Counted from the first letter of the stretch, positions 35,499-45,094 are shown. The stretch: DNA of 64,000 nucleotides from Sphaerochaeta halotolerans (GCF_003429665.1 NZ_QUWK01000013.1:25341-89340), one strand, 5' to 3'. Made by a program: numbers and translations. Notes: a model not told the origin generated them from the letters alone.

Positions 35499-36242
35499 AT
35501 GCATACAAAAAAGAGTTTAATCAGGGACCTAGAACACATGAAACTTGACCCAAGAGGAACTGTACTTGCCCACTTCTCATACAAGAGTTTGGGCGAGGTT
35601 GAGGGTGGCCCTCAGACGGTAATCGATGCCATGGTCACCTATATGAAAGATGGATTGATGGTATTCCCCACCCATACGTGGAACAATGTAAACCAGGATC
35701 AACCCTATTATAGTGTCAATGACACAGAAAGTTGCATTGGCATCATTCCAGAGCTGGCACGAAAGGATGGACGAGGCCACCGAAGTGCTCACCCGACCCA
35801 TTCGGTAGTAGCGTTCGGGGCAGAAGCAGAGGCTTTCATTGCCGACGATCATATACAGACCACTCCGTGTGGACGCACAGGATCTTGGGGGAAACTGCTT
35901 GACCGTAATGCAACCATCCTTCTGGTAGGTGTAGGACTCAATAGGGACACCTTCTTCCACGGTGTGGAAGAGTGGATGGATATCCCCCACAGGCTGAGCG
36001 ATACGATGAACATGCTCTTCACCAGACTTGCCGATGGCAATCTCATTCCTACTCCGGTCAAGAACCATATAGCGCAGGTAGGAGAGAACTTTCCCCGAGT
36101 TGAACCCTATCTACGAGAAAAAGGAATCCTCAAGGAAGGAACACTTGGGGATGCAACCGTACGCTACCACCAAAGTCAACCGGCCTATGAGGCGGTGAGG
36201 GAGCTATTACTGAAGGATCCGAATCTGTTTGGAGTACAATAA
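35499..36242 (+). CDS. AAC(3)-fold N-acetyltransferase-like protein
   Basis: Protein of 247 residues from the ATG at 35499 (the frame is open up to a TTG at 35463). It belongs to the aminoglycoside 3-N-acetyltransferase/YokD fold: VLAHFSYKSLGEVEGGPQTV, LMVFPTHTWNN, AHPTHSVVAFGAEAEAFI with the family His, TTPCGRTGSWGKLLDRNATI and LLVGVGLNRDTFFHGVEEW. Members include antibiotic-resistance enzymes and ordinary metabolic or tailoring acetyltransferases; the sugar-catabolic setting favours an amino-sugar or unknown role, and resistance should not be assumed. Convergent with the LacI gene. Confidence 0.8.
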   Translation: MHTKKSLIRDLEHMKLDPRGTVLAHFSYKSLGEVEGGPQTVIDAMVTYMKDGLMVFPTHTWNNVNQDQPYYSVNDTESCIGIIPELARKDGRGHRSAHPTHSVVAFGAEAEAFIADDHIQTTPCGRTGSWGKLLDRNATILLVGVGLNRDTFFHGVEEWMDIPHRLSDTMNMLFTRLADGNLIPTPVKNHIAQVGENFPRVEPYLREKGILKEGTLGDATVRYHQSQPAYEAVRELLLKDPNLFGVQ

Positions 36243-36258
36243 CACTAGCTATTTCATA

Positions 36259-37266
36259 TTACTCAGGAAACGATGAGCTCTCACTGAGTACCAAATGCAA
36301 GGGAGTAAACTTTCTTGCACCCTCAAGCAAGCACTTTCCCAATAACTGTGAAAGATACTCAACAGCAAGAGACCCAAGTTCAAGACGCTGATTCGACCAC
36401 CGCGTCCAATGTCCATGCCCACCCAACCAGTCATCTTCCAGTACAGCACCCCAAACATCACGTCCGAGCTTCATTTGCATTCGCTCCAAATCTCGCTCAA
36501 AGGGATCGAGCAAAAAGATACGATCAAACACTGCCACCTGGCACTCCTTGATCAGGTTGAAATCATTTTGACTCAGACGGTAGTGCTCATCAGCTTCAAC
36601 CACATGTACAGTAATTCCCTGCTTTTGGGCAGCAGCAAGCAAAAAGGACCGTTTGTCCTTTCTGGGTTCCCACTCTTGCTCCTTTGTCTCAACATACACT
36701 AAGCTCTGTTTTCGACAGATTCGAGCAAGATGGTCAACCATTTCCTCGATAACCTCTTGATAAGCAAAGGTCACCCAATGGGTATGTGCGCCGGCAACCT
36801 CTCTTCGTCCGACAAACACCAAGGGAAAGTGTGCTTTCACCAATCGTTCGATGCCCTTGTCATCTCGGTTGACACCCATCATGACAGCACCATCAGCAAG
36901 TGCAATCCTACTCGAATTCTCTTCAGTGGGACGGTTGTTCAGAATCAGGATGTCATACCCATATTTTTCGGCAGTCTCCTGAATCCCGACGAAGAACCGA
37001 TAATACTCATTCTCAGACTCAACAGGAAACATTGGCTCATAGGTGAAGACGGCAATCAAGGAGGTAGATCCGCTCTTGAGCTTACGTGCTGCCATATTGG
37101 GCACATAGCCCAACCGTTCAGCACATTCAAGAATTTTCTCCTTGGTTTGCGTTCCCACCCGGATACTCTTACCGTCCTTGCCATTGAGGACAGCAGAGAC
37201 CGATGCATATGATACGTGGGCCTCCTTGGCAACATCCTGTAGCGTAACCCGTTTGAACGTCTTCAT
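36259..37266 (-). CDS. LacI-family regulator of the FAD-oxidoreductase sugar operon
   Basis: DNA-binding regulator, 335 residues. N-terminal helix-turn-helix VTLQDVAKEAHVSYASVSAV and hinge RLGYVPNMAARKLKSGSTS, then a sugar-sensing domain (VFVGRREVAGAHTHWVTFAY). It is the fifth gene of the operon and overlaps the oxidoreductase stop by four bases. A perfect palindrome near 41705, upstream of the first gene, is a likely target. Confidence 0.9.
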   Translation of the reverse strand: MKTFKRVTLQDVAKEAHVSYASVSAVLNGKDGKSIRVGTQTKEKILECAERLGYVPNMAARKLKSGSTSLIAVFTYEPMFPVESENEYYRFFVGIQETAEKYGYDILILNNRPTEENSSRIALADGAVMMGVNRDDKGIERLVKAHFPLVFVGRREVAGAHTHWVTFAYQEVIEEMVDHLARICRKQSLVYVETKEQEWEPRKDKRSFLLAAAQKQGITVHVVEADEHYRLSQNDFNLIKECQVAVFDRIFLLDPFERDLERMQMKLGRDVWGAVLEDDWLGGHGHWTRWSNQRLELGSLAVEYLSQLLGKCLLEGARKFTPLHLVLSESSSFPE

Positions 37267-38624
37267 CCTAAAAATACTCCTGCAGTACGTAGTTTAGCAT
37301 GTAAAACGCCCATGGGTATATGAAAAAGGTCCTTTCCTGTCTCAATAGCTACTGCAACCGCAGTACCGGCTCCCTGCCCGATTGCTCCACTGGAAGGACT
37401 AACACGCAAGCTTGCATGTGCTGCAAACTCGCAGCTAATGTTCCTTCCTGCAGCCAATACATTGGTGACTTGTTCATTGAGCATGCTTCCAAGAGGAATG
37501 GTGTAGTACCCACCATCCCTAAGAAAATGGGAGTCAGTGGTTGCACCATCAGGGGAATGGATATCGATGGGATACCCACACGCTGAAATAGCATCCTCAA
37601 AGATTCTCTCAGAAAAAAGGTCCTCTACAGAAATCCTATAGAATCCTTTCAATCGGCGAGAACTTCGTATACCGATGCGTGGGCCACTGTAGGTCAGTCT
37701 TGCTTGTTCAAATCCCGGAATATGTTTTTTGAGGAATCCGTACAGCTCCCAAACCTGACGCCGCCCCTCCATCTCTGCTTCACTGAGCTGGATGGGATCA
37801 ACAGGATTCTTTCCCAAGACACGGGTCATATTCACAATGACCTCATTCTTGGCATTGGTCTCAAAACAGAGCACAATATCACGGTCAAAGGTAATCTCGC
37901 CTGTTTCCATCCCTTGACGCATACTATCTTGGAACCCAGAAAAAGAAAGTCTACTTGCCCTATGCTGAATTCCAGGTTTTGGTGCCAGGAAAGGAAACAG
38001 CTCAACATTTGTGTCCATCAGGTTCCTGATCGTCTGGATGTCGACATCAACAAGCTTGAAGTTCATCGTCATCGGTTGGTCCTTGCCATCCTCTTCTCTT
38101 CCCTGTTCAAAGGGGATGCCAGCCATGGCGATCAAGTCCGCGTCCCCTGAAGCGTCAATGAAATAGGAAGACTCAAGGGAAAAAAGGTTTCCGGCACAGA
38201 GACATGTAATGCTTTTCAGCGTTCCCTGATCGGATACTGCCTCTACCACGGTAGTGTGGTAGAGCAACTGCACCCCTGCTTCCCGGACCATCAACTCCAA
38301 CTCCCGTTTCATGCCCTCAGCATCGAACGGGGTTACCGTGTAGGTGTAGCCTGTAGAATCGGGAATATGGCCCACAGAGAGGCCTTTGACCATCAATCGC
38401 TGTATCATTTCATCGGGCAAACCACGAACCACCTGGGTTTCCCCTGCATGGAATGTCATCATGGGTCCGGTCCCTCCGGCAGTGAGACTTCCCCCAAGGA
38501 ATCCTTCTTCCTCGATGAGCAGCACGTTCAATCCTTCCCTGCCGGCCGCTGTTGCCGCCATGCTACCAGCGATTCCTCCGCCGACCACAATTAAATCAAA
38601 GTGTGTATCATAGAGTGTATTCAT
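37263..38624 (-). CDS. FAD-dependent oxidoreductase in a sugar importer operon
   Basis: Flavoprotein of the FAD_oxidored family (PF12831-type), 453 residues from the ATG at 38624; AAGGATG upstream and the 14-base gap to the permease stop decide the start, while the open frame runs 42 codons further. The dinucleotide motif FDLIVVGGGIAGSMAATAAG opens the protein, LLIEEEGFLGGSLTAGG follows, SSYFIDASGDADLIAMAGIP and the C-terminal NVLAAGRNISCEFAAHASLR complete the FAD site. Substrate unknown. Its place between permeases and a LacI regulator suggests oxidation of an imported carbohydrate or cyclitol. Confidence 0.85.
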   Translation of the reverse strand: MNTLYDTHFDLIVVGGGIAGSMAATAAGREGLNVLLIEEEGFLGGSLTAGGTGPMMTFHAGETQVVRGLPDEMIQRLMVKGLSVGHIPDSTGYTYTVTPFDAEGMKRELELMVREAGVQLLYHTTVVEAVSDQGTLKSITCLCAGNLFSLESSYFIDASGDADLIAMAGIPFEQGREEDGKDQPMTMNFKLVDVDIQTIRNLMDTNVELFPFLAPKPGIQHRASRLSFSGFQDSMRQGMETGEITFDRDIVLCFETNAKNEVIVNMTRVLGKNPVDPIQLSEAEMEGRRQVWELYGFLKKHIPGFEQARLTYSGPRIGIRSSRRLKGFYRISVEDLFSERIFEDAISACGYPIDIHSPDGATTDSHFLRDGGYYTIPLGSMLNEQVTNVLAAGRNISCEFAAHASLRVSPSSGAIGQGAGTAVAVAIETGKDLFHIPMGVLHAKLRTAGVFLG

Positions 38625-38638
38625 GTAATCATCCTTAT

Positions 38639-39469
38639 TTATTTCAAGCCTGTGTTCACCATGGCATCGGAGACTTTCTGCTGGAACAGCAGATAGACCA
38701 CCATGATTGGTAGAATTGACAGGGTTGTTGCAGCCAACTGCAGATGCCATTGGGGAAGACCATAGGTATCATTGAAGTTGGTCAATGAGAGTGGGAGTGT
38801 AAAATTCTCCAGCGAACTGATGAATACCAGTGGCTCCAAATAGGTATTCCAAACAGCAATAAAAGCCAAAATAGCAACAGAACTAAGCACAGGAACGGCG
38901 ATAGGGAGCATAATCTTCAAGAAGATGCCCAGAGGATTCAACCCATCGATTCTAGCAGCTTCTTCTAACTCATTGGGCACCGTCACATAGAACTGCCTGA
39001 GCATGAATGTTGAGAAGGCACCTTGACTGCCAAAGATCGGCAACAACATCAGGGGAACCAAGGTATCCAAGGCACCCCACCTTTGCATCTGGAAGAAAAG
39101 GGGGATGATGGTTACCTCGATGGGCATCATCAAGGCCGTCAGTAGAAGCAGGAATGCAGCATTGCGTAAGGGAAATCGCATTCGGGCAAACGCATATCCA
39201 GCCAAGGCTGCAAGCAATACATTGCCTGCAGTACCTACAAAGGCAACAGCCAACGTATTCAGATAGTGCCGTGCAAACGGCTGGACGGTAAAAATATCAT
39301 GATAATTTGAGAATGCCCATGAAGTGGGAAGCAACTTTGGCACTCCAAATATCTCAGCACTGCTGTTGAGCGAGTTCACAACCATCCACCAGAAGGGGTA
39401 GACAAACAAGATGGTCAACAATACAACAAGCAAGGCATAGGGAGCCTGTTTCAAATACTTACGATTCAT
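38639..39469 (-). CDS. CUT1 importer permease (MalG-like), FAD-oxidoreductase operon
   Basis: Membrane permease of 276 residues with six hydrophobic segments; docking loop LEEAARIDGLNPLGIFLKIM near residue 170 and family ending QQKVSDAMVNTGLK. Overlaps the MalF-like gene by 11 bases. As in the other CUT1 loci here, no ATPase gene accompanies it. Confidence 0.9.
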   Translation of the reverse strand: MNRKYLKQAPYALLVVLLTILFVYPFWWMVVNSLNSSAEIFGVPKLLPTSWAFSNYHDIFTVQPFARHYLNTLAVAFVGTAGNVLLAALAGYAFARMRFPLRNAAFLLLLTALMMPIEVTIIPLFFQMQRWGALDTLVPLMLLPIFGSQGAFSTFMLRQFYVTVPNELEEAARIDGLNPLGIFLKIMLPIAVPVLSSVAILAFIAVWNTYLEPLVFISSLENFTLPLSLTNFNDTYGLPQWHLQLAATTLSILPIMVVYLLFQQKVSDAMVNTGLK

Positions 39470-40361
39470 AGAAGGAAATCCTTTTTCTGGAGAACCACTG
39501 CAGGGCGGTCAAGACGAGTACAATAAGAAACAGCACTACAGCCAAGGCTGATGCAAAGCCGGTATCGAACATACGGAACGCCTGATGGTAGATATAGTAA
39601 ACCATAACCATGGTAGACCCTTCCGGCCCTCCATCGGTCATCAACTTGATGGTATCAAAGACACGCATCGATCCAATGATGGTGACGATTGCAACCATCA
39701 TAACAGTAGGCATCAACAGAGGAAGCTTAATCTTGAAAAAAAGCGTAAAGCGTTTTGCTCCGTCAATATGAGCTGCCTCAATGACATCGCCGGGCATATT
39801 GAGTACAGCCCCCATGAAAATGAGTACATTCATTCCCAGGTTCTTCATGACTCTGTTGATGATGACACTGGCCATCGCCCACCCTTTCTCAAAGAGCCAG
39901 TTCGGCCCTTCTATGCCTACAAGAGAGAGGAACCAGTTGATCGGTCCTGCATCCCCTCCTTGCAAGAGATACTTCCAGACGATTGCCCAGGCCACCCCAC
40001 TGGTGACCACAGGCAAAAAGATGATTCCCCTCACAAACCTGGTTCCCATCTTCCCACCCCCAAGATAGAGCGCGAGCAAGAGACTGAAAATCAGGTTGAG
40101 CGGTACCACACCTGCGCTGAAGATCAAGGTATTTACCAGTGACTTGGAGAACAGCGGGTCAGCAAACAGCAGACGAAAATTCTCCAGTCCGTTAAACACA
40201 CTTGTTCCAAAGAGCAGATTTTTCTCCTGTACACTGTACAGGAACACCGAAATCAGAGGGAGCAGGACGAAGAATACGAATCCTGCCATCTGTGGGGTTA
40301 TGAATGCCCATCCAATAATGGCATCCCGCCGATGATTTGCTTTCAAGGAATGTTGTTTCAT
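39459..40361 (-). CDS. CUT1 importer permease (MalF-like), FAD-oxidoreductase operon
   Basis: Membrane permease of 300 residues; ITPQMAGFVFFVLLPLISVF at the first helix, docking loop VIEAAHIDGAKRFTLFFKIK near residue 195 and TDGGPEGSTMVMVYYIYHQA typical of MalF/UgpA-like proteins. A TAGGAG ribosome site precedes the start. Located 28 bases after the binding-protein stop. Confidence 0.9.
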   Translation of the reverse strand: MKQHSLKANHRRDAIIGWAFITPQMAGFVFFVLLPLISVFLYSVQEKNLLFGTSVFNGLENFRLLFADPLFSKSLVNTLIFSAGVVPLNLIFSLLLALYLGGGKMGTRFVRGIIFLPVVTSGVAWAIVWKYLLQGGDAGPINWFLSLVGIEGPNWLFEKGWAMASVIINRVMKNLGMNVLIFMGAVLNMPGDVIEAAHIDGAKRFTLFFKIKLPLLMPTVMMVAIVTIIGSMRVFDTIKLMTDGGPEGSTMVMVYYIYHQAFRMFDTGFASALAVVLFLIVLVLTALQWFSRKRISFYES

Positions 40362-40389
40362 TCGTCCATACTCCTACCCACCTTACTTG

Positions 40390-41685
40390 CTATTTAATGT
40401 ATTTCGCGTAAACCGTAGCTACTTCATCGAGGATAGCACCTACATCTGCATTTTTCTGCCAGAGCTTGTCAAACACCATCTTCGATTCCACCTCAATCTG
40501 AGGATACTTCACATGACTGGGAAGTACACGACCGGTCTTGATGGATGCAGCAACTGCGTTCTGCATCTGCTCCTTGCTTACGCTCTTGTTACTGGTCAGG
40601 AATGCCTCTGATTCAAGAACAGACTTTCTTGCTGGTGGCCAAATACCACTCATGGCGGCAACTGAGTCCTTGTTGGTCATATACGCAACCAATTCACTGG
40701 CAAGTGCAGCCTGTTTTCCCTTGGAGTGAGCACCGATGGCAGCCTGGCCGATAACCGGGGACTTCCCTTCAGGACCGGAAGGCATCGGAGCGATTCCCCA
40801 AGCGAAGGAGGCCTCATTGAGCTTGGAAACACGGCTGATCTGACCAACGGTCATGGCAGCATTGCCTGCAAAGAAATCACTCTGGTTCCCTGGAGGTACC
40901 ACTGAAACGTCCTGGTAGACCATGTCGTGGAAAAGCTGTACAGCAGCTACAGATGCATCACTATTGATCAAGACCTGTCCATCATTAGTCCAGAAATCAC
41001 CACCGTAGGAACGGACGATTGGTGCAAGGTTATGGAGAATACGCGCGTCATAGCCTTGTCCATCAACAGTCTGGAAACCCCAAACACCGGTCTTCTCCTT
41101 GATCGTCTTGCTTGCCATCTTGAACGTATCCCAATTCCAAGCACCCTCTGATGCATACTGTTCAGGTGTCTTCAACCCGGCCTTTGTGAACAGGTCCTTG
41201 TTGTACAGGATGAAGAAAGGAGAGGTTGAGAAAGGTATCGCATAGACATTCCCATCTTTGCTCCACAGCTCAAGGGCATCACTGGAGATGTCCTCAGGGT
41301 CATATGCCTGCATGGCATCATTAAGATTGGCGAGCAGCCCACTTTCTATGAATGCAGGAGCTGCTGTCTCAAGAACCCAGAACAGGTCCGGACCATTCTG
41401 ACCTTGCAATTCCAAGGAGAGCTTGGTGTTGTACTCTGCGAAGGGAATAGATTCAAAAGTTACATCAATTTCAATGCCCTTCTGTGCAGCAAATCCCTGT
41501 ACAAAGGAGTCGAGCAACGCAATCTGATCGGGGTTGCTGGTCCATGTGGCAATAGTCATTGATACTGAGCCGCTCGGTGCCGCTTCTTCTTTTGCTCCAG
41601 TAGCAAATGCCATACTGGTGGTAAGTAAGAGAACGAGCAGTAAGGTTAGTAGGCGCACTACTCCCTTCGTTTGGTTTGTTTTCAT
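40390..41685 (-). CDS. CUT1 sugar-binding protein, FAD-oxidoreductase operon
   Basis: Extracytoplasmic binding protein family 1, 431 residues. Signal peptide with a Leu-rich core ends TSMAFATGAKEEAAPSG. Mature-part landmarks: NPDQIALLDSFVQGFAAQKG, LELQGQNGPDLFWVLETAAP and WNWDTFKMASKTIKEKTG. AGGAGG ribosome site. First gene of a five-gene operon (binding protein, MalF, MalG, FAD oxidoreductase, LacI). Confidence 0.9.
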   Translation of the reverse strand: MKTNQTKGVVRLLTLLLVLLLTTSMAFATGAKEEAAPSGSVSMTIATWTSNPDQIALLDSFVQGFAAQKGIEIDVTFESIPFAEYNTKLSLELQGQNGPDLFWVLETAAPAFIESGLLANLNDAMQAYDPEDISSDALELWSKDGNVYAIPFSTSPFFILYNKDLFTKAGLKTPEQYASEGAWNWDTFKMASKTIKEKTGVWGFQTVDGQGYDARILHNLAPIVRSYGGDFWTNDGQVLINSDASVAAVQLFHDMVYQDVSVVPPGNQSDFFAGNAAMTVGQISRVSKLNEASFAWGIAPMPSGPEGKSPVIGQAAIGAHSKGKQAALASELVAYMTNKDSVAAMSGIWPPARKSVLESEAFLTSNKSVSKEQMQNAVAASIKTGRVLPSHVKYPQIEVESKMVFDKLWQKNADVGAILDEVATVYAKYIK

Positions 41686-41704
41686 ACAATCCTCCTAATG
41701 TGTT

Positions 41705-41722
41705 TGATTAATCATTTAATCA
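41705..41722. promoter_or_regulatory. Perfect palindrome, candidate LacI operator
   Basis: TGATTAA (41705-41711) and TTAATCA (41716-41722), seven-base arms around TCAT, 20 bases before the binding-protein start of an operon that encodes a LacI regulator. Confidence 0.5.
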
Positions 41723-41757
41723 GTCACTGTATGGTACCCTCAGTTTGGGCATCCGTC

Positions 41758-41792
41758 AATAAAAAAATGCAACGCTCCGAAGAAAGTTGCAT
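41758..41792 (-). terminator. Intrinsic terminator of the ZIP gene
   Basis: On the minus strand ATGCAAC (41792-41786) pairs with GTTGCAT (41773-41767), followed by a run of T. It lies about 20 bases past the stop of the ZIP transporter gene. Confidence 0.85.
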
Positions 41793-41812
41793 GCAAGAGG
41801 TATTACTGCGTG

Positions 41813-42634
41813 TTAGGCCAGCAGAACCAGGCTCAGTGCCATGACGACCATTCCGGCAATAACACCGGCGATAGCAATGTGGTGCTCTCCGTATTCCTCG
41901 GCGGTTGGAAGCAGTTCATCCAAGCTGATGTAGACCATGATTCCAGCTACTGCTGCAAAGACAAACCCGAAGGTGATGTCATTGAACCAAGCACGTAGGA
42001 GGAAATACCCAATGACGGCCCCGACCGGTTCAGCAAGCCCACTGAGCAAGCTCAACCAGAAGGCTTTCTTCCGGCTCTTGGTTGCATAGTAGATGGGAGC
42101 AGCTACTGCCACCCCTTCAGGAATATTATGGATTGCGATGGCAACAGCAATGCTGATACCCAGACTTGGGTCGGAGAGCCCTGCCATGAAGGTAGCAAGG
42201 CCTTCAGGAAAGTTGTGGATTGCAATGGCAAGCGCACTGAAGAATCCCATACGCATCAAGCGGGCATCATCCCCTGCCTTCACTGGTTTTAAATCTCCGG
42301 GGACCCCTTTCATCTCATGCGGGTTCTCATACTCAGGAATGAGTCTGTCGATGATGGCAATGAGAGCAATACCCGCAAAAAACGCAATACTGGTCATCCA
42401 GTACCCTTGCTTCGGCCCCATCACTGACTCAAGTGCATCACGAGCCTTGGCGAAGATCTCAATCATAGCCACATAAATCATGACTCCTGCGGAGAAACCA
42501 AGCGCAGCGGCAAGGAACCGTGGGTTGAATTTCTTGGAAAAAAAGCTCATTAGAGAGCCGACCCCTGTACCCAACCCTGCGAAAATGGTCAACCCAAAGG
42601 CGACCAGAAGTGTTGCAGTAGAAACATCATACAT
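41813..42634 (-). CDS. zupT: ZIP-family divalent metal transporter (ZupT-like)
   Basis: Membrane transporter importing zinc or other divalent metals, 273 residues, about eight helices. The two transport-helix motifs HNFPEGLATFMAG and HNIPEGVAVAAPI are intact, and a cytoplasmic loop (about 105-135) separates helices 3 and 4. Single-gene unit with its own terminator; GGGAG ribosome site. Metal specificity cannot be read. Confidence 0.93.
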   Translation of the reverse strand: MYDVSTATLLVAFGLTIFAGLGTGVGSLMSFFSKKFNPRFLAAALGFSAGVMIYVAMIEIFAKARDALESVMGPKQGYWMTSIAFFAGIALIAIIDRLIPEYENPHEMKGVPGDLKPVKAGDDARLMRMGFFSALAIAIHNFPEGLATFMAGLSDPSLGISIAVAIAIHNIPEGVAVAAPIYYATKSRKKAFWLSLLSGLAEPVGAVIGYFLLRAWFNDITFGFVFAAVAGIMVYISLDELLPTAEEYGEHHIAIAGVIAGMVVMALSLVLLA

Positions 42635-42764
42635 AGTGAGAATCTCCCGGCATTGTGTGCAATGCCTAACCCTATCACGAGCGGGAATTCAGAGCAACAG
42701 CAACTGATTGACTGCAGGAAAGATTCCCGGTAGCGTAACCATAGAACAGAAGGAGTAAACACCG

Positions 42765-43382
42765 TTGAAAAAAGAAAGCAGCACTCATCTCTTCAATTCC
42801 ATATCTTCCACCTATGGTCTGTTCTTTCGATACCAAACGAAACGGTACGCAAAGGATATTGAAGCTATGAGAGACACCATTGACCTCTCCACCTTCCACA
42901 GCATAATCGATGTTGGTTGTGGCACTGGAGCGTTGTGTGGCGTACTTGCAGACCTCAATCTGGAAGTAACCGGTATAGACCAAGCAGAAAAGATGCTTGC
43001 TGTTGCAAGAAAGAAAGCCACCAGAAACAACATCACATTTCAGGAAGCAAATGTATTGCAAGGGCTCCCCTTCCCGGACAACCAGTTCGATATCGCAATT
43101 GCAAGCTATGTTGCCCATGGGATGGGAAGGGAACAGAGAAAGACACTCTATGCTGAGATGAGCCGTATCGCCAAGCACCTGGTGATCTTCCACGACTACA
43201 ACGAGAATCGTTCAATACTTACCAGCTTGGTCGAATGGCTGGAAGGAGGGGACTACTTCTACTTCATCAAGCATGCCGAGACAGAGATGCGTGAATGTCT
43301 TACCGAGATGAAGCGATGCTTCAAGCAAGTGGAGGTTTACCAGATTGCTGAGCGTGCCAATTGGTATATCTGTACCCCTTAA
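42765..43382 (+). CDS. Class I SAM-dependent methyltransferase
   Basis: Cytoplasmic methyltransferase of 205 residues. Motif I is IIDVGCGTGALCGVLADL (about 49-66), followed by LEVTGIDQAEKMLAVARKKA, motif IV-like FDIAIASYVAHGMGR and a C-terminal substrate cap. Start is TTG at 42765 with AAGGAG nine bases upstream. Resembles UbiE/Methyltransf_11 proteins; substrate unknown. Divergent from zupT. Confidence 0.85.
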   Translation: MKKESSTHLFNSISSTYGLFFRYQTKRYAKDIEAMRDTIDLSTFHSIIDVGCGTGALCGVLADLNLEVTGIDQAEKMLAVARKKATRNNITFQEANVLQGLPFPDNQFDIAIASYVAHGMGREQRKTLYAEMSRIAKHLVIFHDYNENRSILTSLVEWLEGGDYFYFIKHAETEMRECLTEMKRCFKQVEVYQIAERANWYICTP

Positions 43383-43428
43383 CTGATAGTACGTGCACAC
43401 CCACAGCATGCGCACAGTCTTACATTAT

Positions 43429-43450
43429 AGTTTACAAGATTTTGTAAACT
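43429..43450. promoter_or_regulatory. Inverted repeat upstream of the AAA/DUF4143 gene
   Basis: AGTTTACAA (43429-43437) and TTGTAAACT (43442-43450), nine-base arms with a four-base centre. A third AGTTTACA half-site stands at 43493-43500. The region is strongly AT-rich. Probable operator or phage-like regulatory site. Confidence 0.45.
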
Positions 43451-43550
43451 TAATTATATTTCCTTTCATAAATTTATAATCATTTAACTAATAGTTTACA
43501 TTTTTTTGAAAGGTTTTGACCTTATTCACTATTGGGTGTAGTATATACTT

Positions 43551-44888
43551 ATGAACGAAATATTGCGCCTTATCATCGCTCAAAAGCAAAACGAGTTGAG
43601 AAGTCCATTCACAATCGTGGACAGGGATACACAAATCCTACCTGTACCGAGAAAAGCTACCGTAATTATGGGTATACGAAGATGCGGAAAATCCACGTGG
43701 CAACTCGAGAAAATCGAATCTTTATTAGAAGATGGGATATCAAGCGAGAACATCTGTTACATCGATTTCTCTGATGACCGTTTGGATTTTCTTAGACTTG
43801 AGGAATCCCAACCAACTGTGATTACTGACACATATTTCGGGATGTATCCAGATAAGCATGTACAAAAAGTGTTCTTTTTTTTTGATGAGCTCCAATATGT
43901 AAACAAATGGGGACAGTTCGTGAACAGACTTCAGACAACAGAAAACTGTGAGGTATATATTACAGGTTCTTCAGCAAAACTTCTTTCAAAAGAGTTAGCA
44001 AGTGAACTTGGAGGAAGAACCTTTCCCTGGGAGCTATTTCCTTTCTCGATGAGAGAATTCCTGAGAGCTAGTGGGAAAAGCCAAACTATTAAGGATATCG
44101 TGAGCAGGGATGAAATCGTGGCGGCTTTCGATGAGTACATGGTTAAGGGAGGTATGCCTGAGAGGCTTGTTCTTCCACGAGAGTCCATGGCAATACGTTA
44201 TTTTCAGGATTTGGTTAACGATGTAATTACCCGTGACATCATCCTCAGATATAATATTTCACATCCGCTCCAACTAAAACGGCTCGTACAGATCTTGATG
44301 AACGATATGTCGCGGCTCATTTCAGTAAACAAACTGAAGCAACGACTTGCAGGAGAAAGAAACAGGCTTTCTCCTGAGCTTATCAGGGACTATATAGACA
44401 AGCTGAATGATTGCTATCTTTTGTTCACTGTTCCCATCCGTTCTTATAATACTGCAGTCCAAGCCGTAAATCCAAAGAAAGTCTACTGCGTAGATCACGC
44501 GATTGCCCAAGCATTCAGTCATAGCACCTCTGAGAACAACGGCCTTGCTCTAGAGAACATGGTGTTCTTGGAGCTACGGCGAAGCATGGAGTACATCTAC
44601 TACTACAAGACAAAAAAGGGTGATGAAATCGACTTCGCAGTTGGCTCAGATTCTGATATCCAGTTGATTCAAGTGTGTTGGCAACTTGGAAAACAAGGAA
44701 AGACAAGACAGCGGGAAATCGAAGCGCTCCAAGATGGTATGGTCGAATTGCAGCAAAAAGAATCCTGGCTTATCACCGCATATGAGGAAGAAGAATTCCA
44801 TGATTCAGAAACGGGAACTATCATCCACATAGTTCCTGCTTATAAGTGGCTGTTACTATACTCTCCAGCAAACAGTACAAATCGGTAG
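43551..44888 (+). CDS. AAA_14/DUF4143 family ATPase
   Basis: P-loop ATPase of 445 residues. Walker A is GIRRCGKST at 41-49, Walker B KVFFFFDELQYV near 106-117, sensor ITGSSAKLLS near 137, then a C-terminal DUF4143 region containing AIAQAFSHSTSENNGLALEN and the nuclease-like segment YYYKTKKGDEIDFAV. Proteins of this type are scattered, often mobile and of unknown function; the Asp-Glu-X-Asp pattern recalls PD-(D/E)XK enzymes. Stands alone, preceded by an AT-rich region with inverted repeats, which suggests recent acquisition. Confidence 0.85.
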   Translation: MNEILRLIIAQKQNELRSPFTIVDRDTQILPVPRKATVIMGIRRCGKSTWQLEKIESLLEDGISSENICYIDFSDDRLDFLRLEESQPTVITDTYFGMYPDKHVQKVFFFFDELQYVNKWGQFVNRLQTTENCEVYITGSSAKLLSKELASELGGRTFPWELFPFSMREFLRASGKSQTIKDIVSRDEIVAAFDEYMVKGGMPERLVLPRESMAIRYFQDLVNDVITRDIILRYNISHPLQLKRLVQILMNDMSRLISVNKLKQRLAGERNRLSPELIRDYIDKLNDCYLLFTVPIRSYNTAVQAVNPKKVYCVDHAIAQAFSHSTSENNGLALENMVFLELRRSMEYIYYYKTKKGDEIDFAVGSDSDIQLIQVCWQLGKQGKTRQREIEALQDGMVELQQKESWLITAYEEEEFHDSETGTIIHIVPAYKWLLLYSPANSTNR

Positions 44889-45094
44889 GAAACATCTCCT
44901 GGAAATAGAATATTCAGCCTGTGAAACTTGCATGATCATAACCACCAAATTAATTCGGTTGAATTACCGACCTGTAAGGTAGGGCACTTTTGTGCTTCTA
45001 ACTCTCAGCAATACAAGAAAATCGATTCTTTTTACAACTTTTGCCCTCTCCCTCCCTGCTCCATACTGGGTAAAAACAGGATAAGGAGCAGCAC

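Noticed and set aside
35499..36242. Aminoglycoside resistance gene
   Set aside because: The fold is AAC(3)-like, but sequence and sugar-locus context do not show that it acetylates antibiotics.
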